Positions 5,300-10,462 of a stretch of DNA of 10,462 nucleotides are shown piece after piece. The position numbers and the translations under genes were made by a program. Every line of letters begins with the position of its first letter. Position 1 is the stretch's first letter. Under the pieces are notes generated by a model. That model saw only the letters and a program-made list of their open reading frames with translations, was not told the origin of the DNA and did not search any database. Source of the stretch: Candidatus Shapirobacteria bacterium (lineage in GTDB: Bacteria; Patescibacteriota; Microgenomatia; UBA12405); NCBI GenBank assembly GCA_023245435.1, contig JAHFKH010000026.1, positions 1 to 10,462 of the forward strand. The letters run 5' to 3'.

Positions 5300-6273
5300 A
5301 CATTGCCCTCCCTAAACGTATTGCCATAATTTATTCTGACGCCAAACGAAAATATTTTCCCACCGAAGAACAATATCAATCCGAAGCCGAAGTTTATCCT
5401 CGCGCCAAATTAATAGCCAAACATTTTAATCAATTAAAAGTTTCGACTAAATTAATTCCCGGCAATGCACAGTTGGTGGAAAATTTAAAAAAATTTAATC
5501 CAACTTTTGCCCTAAACTTGGTTGATTCAGTCTATGGAGACGAATCACTGTCCACTGCCATTCCTGCCACTTTGGAATTATTGGGCATTCCCTACACTGG
5601 TGCCGGTATAGAAGGTTTTTCAATTGCTACCAACAAATATTTCACCAAAATTCTTCTGCAAAAATGGGGCATCACCACTCCTAAATACCAATTAATCAAA
5701 GAAATTAGTGAAGAAATTGACCCTTTTCTTGATTACCCTCTTATCGTCAAACTAAACACCATTCATGGTGGAGTTGAAATGAACGAACATTCTGTTTGTC
5801 AAAACGAAAAAGAATTACGCACTCGTATTTCCTATTTAATGAAAACCTACAAACAACCAATCTTGGTCGAAGAATATATTGCCGGTAAAGAAATTAGTGT
5901 TATTGTTACCAAAGGATTAAATATTAAAACTTATGCCGTCGAAAAAGTTTTTTCCAAAGATATTGGACTATATGAAATAACTACTTTTCAAGCCAATTGG
6001 ATTGATACTGATTTGTACAGCTACGAAAAATATCAATTACCCTCACAAGTCAAAGAAGATATTAAAATTGCTTTTGATATTTTAAAAATGGATGATTATG
6101 CCAAATTTGATCTTCGTGTCGATCAAGCCGGCCGACATTATTTTATTGATTGTAATGCCAATACCTCACTGGGACCCAAAAATCATTCCCCTATTGGTAC
6201 CATTTTGGCCCTATATGACATTAGTTTTAACGATTTTCTCAGACGACTAATTACCAACACTTTAGCCGATTAA
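5296..6273 (+). CDS. ATP-grasp ligase, D-Ala-D-Ala ligase-like
   Basis: This 325-aa protein has the layout of D-alanine-D-alanine ligases. An N-terminal Rossmann-like region carries a FALNLVDSVYGDES segment (71-84) and ELLGIPYTGAG (94-104). The ATP-grasp lid and binding strands are YPLIVKLNTIHGGVEM (147-162) and ILVEEYIAGKEISVIV (189-204). The metal site is KFDLRVDQAGRHYFIDCNAN (270-289). In classical Ddl the last motif reads E-x-N; here it is D-x-N (FIDCNAN), and the usual EGSS-type loop is replaced by NTIHGG. It may therefore join other amino acids or small carboxylates. It overlaps the galU-like gene (ATGA) and converges on glyA with a 12-nt overlap. The ATP-grasp fold is confident; the exact substrate is not. 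Confidence 0.75.
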   Translation: MNIALPKRIAIIYSDAKRKYFPTEEQYQSEAEVYPRAKLIAKHFNQLKVSTKLIPGNAQLVENLKKFNPTFALNLVDSVYGDESLSTAIPATLELLGIPYTGAGIEGFSIATNKYFTKILLQKWGITTPKYQLIKEISEEIDPFLDYPLIVKLNTIHGGVEMNEHSVCQNEKELRTRISYLMKTYKQPILVEEYIAGKEISVIVTKGLNIKTYAVEKVFSKDIGLYEITTFQANWIDTDLYSYEKYQLPSQVKEDIKIAFDILKMDDYAKFDLRVDQAGRHYFIDCNANTSLGPKNHSPIGTILALYDISFNDFLRRLITNTLAD

Positions 6274-7395
6274 TTTGGCAATCTTTTTTCCTATTTCTTC
6301 AAAATCTTTCTCTTTCCACCCTCGTGTCGTCATGGCCGGTGTCCCCAGTCGTATTCCCGATGGTTTAAATGGCGAACCTTTATCGTGTGGAATTGTATTG
6401 GCATTAACAATAATCCCATTTTCTTCTAATTTAATTGCTATCTCTTTGCCTTTTTCAAAACCAACATCAACTACCATCAAATGATTCTCCGTTCCAAAAA
6501 CAGTTAGCCCATTATTTTTTAAAGTATCAGCCAATATTTTTGCATTTCTTATTATTTGCTCTGCATAAATTTTAAATTCAGGTTGGGAATCTTCTTCAAA
6601 GGCCACTGCCATGGCCGCAATTGTATTTAAATGTGGCCCACCCTGCATTCCCGGAAACACAGCTTTATCAATTTTTTTCGCCAATTCAACATTATTTGTT
6701 CCAATAACAGCTCCTCGTGGTCCTCTTAATGTTTTGTGAGTTGTGGAAGTAATTACATCTACATATGGCACTGGACTTGGATGGACTCCACCCACAATTA
6801 AACCAGCAATATGAGAAATATCGGCTACTAAATATGCTCCGACATTATCAGCAATTTCCCTAAATTTTTTCCAATCAATTATCCAGGGATAAGCCGTAGT
6901 CCCAGCAATTATTAATTTTGGCCGATTTTGATCTACTAATTGATATAGTTTGTTGTAATCAATCTTTCCTTCCTCATCAACGTCGTATTGCACACTCTCA
7001 AAAAATTTACCAGAAAATGTAATATTTGGATGACCATGAGTCAAATGTCCGCCCGCAAATAATTTTAGTCCACAAATTTTTTCACCTGGATTCACCAGGG
7101 CCATTAACACTGCACTATTGGCCGGACTCCCCGAGTATGGTTGCACATTTAAATGTGCTACTCCCAATAATTTTTTACCTCTTTCAATTGCTAAATTTTC
7201 TATTTCATCAACAATTTTATTGCCCTGATAATATCTCTTCCCCGGATAACCCTCGGCATATTTATTTGATAAACCTGATCCCAATGCCTTTTTTACATTT
7301 TCCGAAATAAAATTTTCCGAAGGAATTAAGTACACCAAATCTTTTTGCTGTTTTTCTTCTTTTTCAATTAAATCAAAAATTGGGTCAATTATCAT
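6262..7395 (-). CDS. glyA: Serine hydroxymethyltransferase
   Basis: This 377-aa PLP enzyme interconverts serine and glycine while loading one carbon onto tetrahydrofolate. It shows LIPSENF (23-29), NKYAEGYPGKRYY (44-56), NVQPYSGSPAN (83-93), LTHG (118-121), the DISHIAGLI strand (192-200), and STTHKTLRGPRG (217-228) with the PLP-binding Lys221. FPGMQGGPH (247-255) and SGIRLGTPAMTTRG (346-359) follow. It is about 35-45 residues shorter than typical bacterial GlyA; the missing part is the C-terminal helix, and all active-site segments are present. The start codon follows the stop of the SIMPL gene by three bases (TAG GGG ATG), so the two form an operon. The GGGG could act as a very close ribosome site. 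Confidence 0.95.
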   Translation of the reverse strand: MIIDPIFDLIEKEEKQQKDLVYLIPSENFISENVKKALGSGLSNKYAEGYPGKRYYQGNKIVDEIENLAIERGKKLLGVAHLNVQPYSGSPANSAVLMALVNPGEKICGLKLFAGGHLTHGHPNITFSGKFFESVQYDVDEEGKIDYNKLYQLVDQNRPKLIIAGTTAYPWIIDWKKFREIADNVGAYLVADISHIAGLIVGGVHPSPVPYVDVITSTTHKTLRGPRGAVIGTNNVELAKKIDKAVFPGMQGGPHLNTIAAMAVAFEEDSQPEFKIYAEQIIRNAKILADTLKNNGLTVFGTENHLMVVDVGFEKGKEIAIKLEENGIIVNANTIPHDKGSPFKPSGIRLGTPAMTTRGWKEKDFEEIGKKIAKLIG

Positions 7396-7398
7396 CCC

Positions 7399-8115
7399 CT
7401 ATTTTAACTCAAAGACGACCGTTACGCTTTTAGATACTGTCCCACTCCCAGGTTCAATTGGAGCCCCTCCGCCACCCTCAGCCCCTTTCATGGCATAAAC
7501 CGGATAAATATTTGATAATCCGGCACCTTCAGTCACCGAAATTACTTTCCCGAGCTTTCTTCCTGATGCAGACGCAATTGTTTCAGCCTTAGTTTTGGCA
7601 TTTCCAATGGCCTGTTCAAACAATGAATTTTCAAATTCGGAAGTGTCATCAAATTGAAAATTTGGACCATAAACATTATTAGCTCCTGATGAGGCTAATA
7701 AATTTGCCATATCTGAAGCTTTATCAATTTGGCGTAATGTTATTTCAATTGAATTGCTAACTCGCCATTGACCTTTGCGCGATTTTTGGACTCCATTATC
7801 GTAATAAGTTTCTTCATTTTGATAAAAACTCAAACTTTGGGTTTTAATATCGCCCTGATTTATTCCAAAATCTTTGGCCGCTTTAATTAACGATTCCATT
7901 TTAGAATTTACTTCTTTGACGGCATTATCTTTGCTGTCATTGACCGCGTCAACCCCGGCCGTAAATGTAGCGATTTGATTTTTTTGTTGTGATTTGGCTT
8001 CTCCTGACACGGTTACCGTCTCTGAAGCTTGCCATTTCATTTTTCCCCAATCCATTTTTGGCACAGAATAAATCCCTAAGCCAATTACAATTACTCCCAA
8101 TATTATTTTCTTCAT
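7399..8115 (-). CDS. SIMPL-domain (DUF541) membrane-anchored protein
   Basis: This 238-aa protein starts MKKIILGVIVIGLGIYSVP, a single N-terminal membrane anchor or uncleaved signal. The outside domain matches the SIMPL/DUF541 pattern: ETVTVSGEAKS, a long central helix with MESLIKAAKDFGI, GDIKTQSLSFY, VSNSIEITLRQIDKASDMANLL, the FEQAIGNAKTKAETIASASGRKLGKVISVTEG segment (read here as two joined motifs), and a final SKSVTVVFELK strand. A glycine-rich linker (GGGGAP) precedes the last strand. The family is common and mostly uncharacterised; some members have been linked to oxidative stress or to oligomeric periplasmic assemblies. It heads a two-gene unit with glyA, though no functional link is evident. 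Confidence 0.88.
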   Translation of the reverse strand: MKKIILGVIVIGLGIYSVPKMDWGKMKWQASETVTVSGEAKSQQKNQIATFTAGVDAVNDSKDNAVKEVNSKMESLIKAAKDFGINQGDIKTQSLSFYQNEETYYDNGVQKSRKGQWRVSNSIEITLRQIDKASDMANLLASSGANNVYGPNFQFDDTSEFENSLFEQAIGNAKTKAETIASASGRKLGKVISVTEGAGLSNIYPVYAMKGAEGGGGAPIEPGSGTVSKSVTVVFELK

Positions 8116-8120
8116 AACTA

Positions 8121-8126
8121 ATTTTA
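8121..8126 (-). promoter_or_regulatory. -10-like box for the SIMPL-glyA unit
   Basis: On the minus strand positions 8126 to 8121 read TAAAAT, 5 nt before the SIMPL ATG. A weak TTGGTG lies 18 nt upstream. The region overlaps the divergent promoter of the 88-aa gene. Confidence 0.35.
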
Positions 8127-8140
8127 TCCTATTTTAAACA

Positions 8141-8169
8141 TTGACACCAATATCTCAAAATACTACAAT
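8141..8169 (+). promoter_or_regulatory. Canonical sigma70-type promoter
   Basis: TTGACA (8141-8146) and TACAAT (8164-8169) are separated by exactly 17 bp. This is the best -35/-10 pair in the window. Transcription would start about 7 nt after the -10, at or next to the ATG at 8177. The T-T-G of the -35 could be mistaken for a TTG start codon in the same frame, which would make the gene 12 codons too long. Confidence 0.75.
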
Positions 8170-8176
8170 ATACATC

Positions 8177-8443
8177 ATGGGAATATTTAAAGTAACTCAA
8201 ATTGATGAGAAAGGCCACCTAATTCGTGAAGAAAAACTAAATAGAAATAAAAAAAGGTTTGATATTGGTGACACCACCATTGAAGTCTCTCCTTCAAGCA
8301 ACACAGTTTGGTTAAATCCAGAAGATGATGACATTATTCAACAAAAATTTTCCAAAGTCCCCGAAAAAAGAGTATATTGCATTAATTTTATAAATCAATT
8401 TTTAGAAACACCTCCCAAAATTATTGTCGAACGAATCAAATAA
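8177..8443 (+). CDS. 88-aa protein of unknown function
   Basis: The product is a small soluble protein starting MGIFKVTQIDEKGHLIREEK, followed by a charged segment, then RFDIGDTTIEVSPSSNTVWL, a DDD acidic patch, and a C-terminal FINQFLETPPKIIVERIK. It looks like a mixed beta/alpha fold without membrane segments and has a single cysteine. I do not recognise a family. The start is set by the canonical promoter just upstream. It lies 21 nt before the SPFH gene, which has its own -10-like box, so the two may be transcribed together or separately. Its coding strand is richer in G relative to C than most plus-strand genes here. Confidence 0.6.
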   Translation: MGIFKVTQIDEKGHLIREEKLNRNKKRFDIGDTTIEVSPSSNTVWLNPEDDDIIQQKFSKVPEKRVYCINFINQFLETPPKIIVERIK

Positions 8444-8452
8444 TATTCGTTG

Positions 8453-8458
8453 TATAAT
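8453..8458 (+). promoter_or_regulatory. -10 box for the SPFH gene
   Basis: A perfect TATAAT ends 6 nt before the ATG at 8465. It overlaps an in-frame TTG at 8450 that could be miscalled as the start. No good -35 at 17 nt spacing. Confidence 0.5.
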
Positions 8459-8464
8459 CAACTT

Positions 8465-9205
8465 ATGTTCACCCCTATACTAATCGGCATCGGTTTAATT
8501 TTACTTTTTAAATCCATCGTCATTGTCAACCAATACGAACGAGGGATTATTTTAACCCTAGGTACCTACTCCTACACTTTAGGCCCTGGTTTAAAATTAG
8601 TTATTCCCATCATCCAACGAGTTATCAAGGTTGATATACGTATCAACACTATTGATATTCCCAAACAAGAAATAATCACCAAAGACAATGTTGCCGTCTC
8701 GATCAATGCTGTTGTTTATTTTCAAGTTACCAAAGCCGAAGATGCTATTTTAAAAGTCCGCGATTTTAATTATGCCGTCTCCCAATATGCTCAAACTGCT
8801 CTGCGTGATGTCATTGGTGGAGTTGAGCTTGACCAATTATTAACCGACCGCCAAAAGATTAGTGACGAAATCAAAGCTATTGTTGATGCTGAAACCATTG
8901 AATGGGGTGTTGACGTTACTGGTATTCGTCTTCAAGATATTGCCGTTCCCGACAATATGAAACGAGTTATGGCCAAACAAGCTGAAGCCGAGCGTGAACG
9001 CCGCGCTACCATTATTCGCGCACAAGGTGAGTTAACCGCTTCGGAAAATTTAAATAAAGCCATGAAAAGTTTGGCCGAATCTGGAGCTATTTCTCTCCGC
9101 ACCCTGCAAACTATTGAAAATTCGACCAACGGTCCCAACAACACCGTCATCTTCGCCCTGCCAACTGAAGTGTTGAATACAATTCAAAAAATAACAAAAA
9201 AATAA
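8465..9205 (+). CDS. SPFH-domain protein (slipin/stomatin type)
   Basis: From the ATG at 8465 the protein is 246 aa, a usual slipin length. Residues 3-22 form an N-terminal membrane segment. The SPFH/band-7 domain follows: VNQYERGIILTLGTY, LGPGLKLVIPIIQRV, VDIRINTIDIPKQEIITKDN, then VYFQV and the ALRDVIGGVELDQLL region. A charged helix with AVPDNMKRVMAKQAEAERERRA and ASENLNKAMKSLAESG forms the coiled-coil part. Family members assemble as membrane-bound oligomers, often scaffolding proteases or lipid domains. The partner NfeD-like protease is not in this window. The upstream TTG at 8450 is rejected as start because it precedes the -10 box and would be untranscribed. Ends 3 nt from the convergent unknown gene. 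Confidence 0.93.
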   Translation: MFTPILIGIGLILLFKSIVIVNQYERGIILTLGTYSYTLGPGLKLVIPIIQRVIKVDIRINTIDIPKQEIITKDNVAVSINAVVYFQVTKAEDAILKVRDFNYAVSQYAQTALRDVIGGVELDQLLTDRQKISDEIKAIVDAETIEWGVDVTGIRLQDIAVPDNMKRVMAKQAEAERERRATIIRAQGELTASENLNKAMKSLAESGAISLRTLQTIENSTNGPNNTVIFALPTEVLNTIQKITKK

Positions 9206-9208
9206 TTT

Positions 9209-10246
9209 CTAACAATTCGCTTTATAGTGTAAATCACAATACGGACATTGTGACCCCGAATGCCAACAACTACACTGTTCACAAAAAGTCAGACCAGCAG
9301 TTGAACCATAATAGCTTTCCATTTTTCCATCTCTAATAACTAATATATAACCTTGACTTGATCCAAATTTTCCCTCTTGTGCTATCCCACCACATCCATG
9401 TCCCACAATATTTTTGATTTCCATTTGACCAAATTTATAAATATTAATTTGCATTTTGCTTATTACAGTTCCAGTCAATTCATTAGTATTATTATTTCGT
9501 TTAATTTCATTACCAATTGCCAAATATAATCTTAAAATTAAATCCGGGTCTTCAAAAATTGCATTACCAAATTCCTTATAAAAATATGTGGTTAATTCGT
9601 GTGTTACATCTTCAATTCTCTTGTCTTCGATTTTGGCCATTTCTTTACTTACGACCAACATATTTAATACTTCAGCTAATTTAAGTTTGGTTACACCCAC
9701 CGGGTCCGCCAACATTTCCGCCATATTTGGGTCAACCAATTCCCCTCCAATTGTTTTATAAAAATCTTTTAGCCATTTAGCATCACCCTCGACTTTATAT
9801 CTTAAAACTCTCACCTTACCGTCTTTTCCCGCCAACCAAAAATCTATCATATTGTCAGGATAACCCAAATCTTTATTTTCACCACTAATGTTTACGATTA
9901 AATTATTTTTTTCACCAAGTAATTTAATAATTTTTGTCATTGCTTTATTTTCTTCCTCAATACCACCATTTTGGGTCAACAAAGCCACATCTAAATGAGT
10001 CTTTTCATCAAACAAATGACCATCAACAAAAATATAATCATGGCCAAATTGACTCAAATGCATTTCTTTCAAACTTGTGGCCATCTCTTCCTTAGACTGA
10101 CTTAATCTCATTTGAATATTTTCAAATTGACCCAAATAATGAGGCTCCAGTTGTGAATTAAAATTTTTTGAATTTAATCTAGATTTAGGCAATTCTTCCG
10201 CAACCACCCAATTCAATTTAGTATCTCTTTCAATTACGTTATTCAT
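9209..10246 (-). CDS. 345-aa protein of unknown function with C-terminal zinc ribbon
   Basis: I do not recognise the family. The first 200 residues are soluble and mixed alpha/beta, with a FGHDYIFVDGHLFDEKT segment near 67-83 and a DFWLAGKDGKVRVLRYKVEG stretch near 144-163. A helical middle (about 170-255) follows. A likely beta-rich part (about 260-320) includes GHGCGG (282-287). The C-terminus is a compact metal site: C322, C325, C327, H329, C334, C337, H340 and C345, with CxxC pairs at 322/325 and 334/337, as in zinc ribbons. No signal peptide or membrane segment is seen. The gene lies downstream of a candidate cobalamin riboswitch and the cobalamin adenosyltransferase gene on the same strand, so a B12-linked role is possible but inferred only from position. 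It is tail to tail with the SPFH gene. Confidence 0.75.
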   Translation of the reverse strand: MNNVIERDTKLNWVVAEELPKSRLNSKNFNSQLEPHYLGQFENIQMRLSQSKEEMATSLKEMHLSQFGHDYIFVDGHLFDEKTHLDVALLTQNGGIEEENKAMTKIIKLLGEKNNLIVNISGENKDLGYPDNMIDFWLAGKDGKVRVLRYKVEGDAKWLKDFYKTIGGELVDPNMAEMLADPVGVTKLKLAEVLNMLVVSKEMAKIEDKRIEDVTHELTTYFYKEFGNAIFEDPDLILRLYLAIGNEIKRNNNTNELTGTVISKMQINIYKFGQMEIKNIVGHGCGGIAQEGKFGSSQGYILVIRDGKMESYYGSTAGLTFCEQCSCWHSGSQCPYCDLHYKANC

Positions 10247-10254
10247 ATTTCTTA

Positions 10255-10340
10255 TGCTCGTAAGCTTGCCCCGCTACGGCGGGGTTTTAGGGCTCGGGCT
10301 ATTACCGTAGCGGCACTGTGAGGGAATTACACCCTACTTC
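10255..10340 (-). promoter_or_regulatory. Candidate cobalamin riboswitch (compact core)
   Basis: Read on the minus strand, this 5' region shows the conserved order of the cobalamin riboswitch core. A GAAGT stretch is followed by the P5 hairpin AGGG-TGTAATT-CCCT (10335-10321), matching the GGTG..AAT.CC pattern. Next comes CAGTGCCGCTACGGTAA (10317-10302 region), matching the consensus core around CCGC.AC.GTAA. Then AGCCCGA (10300-10294) and, a few bases later, AACCCCGCC resemble the two halves of the B12 box. A hairpin CCCCGC-CGTA-GCGGGG closes the region (10284-10269). The loop TGTAATT could kiss the CTTACG downstream (GTAA with TTAC). Peripheral domains and a clear P1 are missing and the B12 box has an insertion, so it is either a compact variant or degenerate. 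It lies between a cobalamin enzyme gene and the zinc-ribbon gene it would control. Confidence 0.55.
10269..10284. repeat. GC-rich hairpin competing with the riboswitch core
   Basis: CCCCGC (10269-10274) and GCGGGG (10279-10284) form a 6-bp GC stem with a 4-nt loop, in otherwise AT-rich DNA. The 9-mer at 10271-10279 (CCGCTACGG) is also the exact reverse complement of 10305-10313 (CCGTAGCGG) in the conserved core. Two structures are therefore mutually exclusive: the local hairpin, or a 9-bp long-range stem that would open the core. On the plus strand it is followed by TTTT, resembling a weak terminator, but no plus-strand gene ends nearby. Confidence 0.55.
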
Positions 10341-10351
10341 AAAATTAAATT

Positions 10352-10462
10352 TTACTCCTTTTCTTCCTCCATTCTAGCTAATAAATAAAAATAATCCGAT
10401 AATCTATTTAAATAAACCAAAATATCTTTATTTTTCAAAAATACCACTCTTCTTTCTGCACG
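10352..10462 (-). CDS. Cobalamin adenosyltransferase, PduO type (3' end only)
   Basis: Only the last 36 residues are in the window; the rest lies beyond the right edge. They read RAERRVV, then a short variable stretch, then YLNRLSDYFYLLARMEEE. The RAERR.V and LNRLSD..F.LAR motifs form the C-terminal helices of PduO/MMAB-type ATP:cob(I)alamin adenosyltransferases, which make adenosylcobalamin from cob(I)alamin and ATP. These are active-site helices, and their full match suggests an intact enzyme. It is upstream of, and on the same strand as, the candidate cobalamin riboswitch. In bacteria of this type the coenzyme is often used by class II ribonucleotide reductase, but none is visible here. 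Confidence 0.85.
   Translation of the reverse strand, partial: RAERRVVFLKNKDILVYLNRLSDYFYLLARMEEEKE

Noticed and set aside
6262..7395. glyA truncated by mutation at its 3' end
   Set aside because: All PLP-site motifs are present and the ending is clean; shortened C-termini fit the general compaction here, so it is probably functional.
10269..10288. Intrinsic terminator on the plus strand (GC hairpin plus TTTT)
   Set aside because: No plus-strand gene ends nearby (the last one ends 1 kb earlier) and the T-run is short. The hairpin fits better as part of the minus-strand riboswitch-like element.
1..10462. CRISPR array, insertion sequence or phage genes
   Set aside because: No regularly spaced direct repeats, transposase or integrase motifs, or terminal inverted repeats were seen.

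Overview
This window looks like chromosomal DNA of a low-GC, highly compact bacterium. The best guess is Candidate Phyla Radiation / Patescibacteria, possibly a Microgenomates-type lineage. That guess rests on protein style and compactness (very short spacers, genes overlapping by 1-32 nt, shortened family members, many small membrane proteins), not on a marker gene. UGA appears as an ordinary stop in several genes (epmA-like, GGDEF, galU-like), so nothing points to the UGA-recoded CPR groups. I see no insertion sequence, phage gene or CRISPR array.

Left part (1-3162). Divergent tRNA-Ser(UGA) and tRNA-Thr(GGU) share a promoter gap. Then come a small membrane protein, a short ribosome hibernation factor (HPF), ribosomal protein L33 (rpmG, 59 aa), a short radical-SAM/SPASM-like protein and an EpmA-type EF-P lysine ligase. 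This is a translation-flavoured run, much of it joined by TAATG or longer overlaps. A dCTP deaminase (dcd) converges on it from the minus strand.

Middle (3163-6273). A degenerate GGDEF protein is coupled by ATGA to a 59-aa basic small protein. Next are tRNA-Trp(CCA) (+), a 69-aa membrane protein lying 6 nt downstream of tRNA-Ala(GGC) (both minus), then a GalU-like nucleotidyltransferase coupled by ATGA to a D-Ala-D-Ala-ligase-like ATP-grasp enzyme, probably for cell-envelope precursors.

Right part (6262-10462). A minus-strand pair, a SIMPL-domain protein followed by glyA, diverges from an 88-aa orphan and an SPFH/slipin gene. The minus strand then carries a 345-aa unknown protein with a C-terminal zinc ribbon. 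Upstream of it are a candidate cobalamin riboswitch (about 10255-10340) and the 3' end of a PduO-type cobalamin adenosyltransferase. This B12-associated arrangement is the most interesting part of the window.

A theme throughout is that -10-like hexamers sit only 5-9 nt from start codons, with almost no Shine-Dalgarno sequence. This suggests widespread leaderless or near-leaderless mRNAs, and it decides several start codons.
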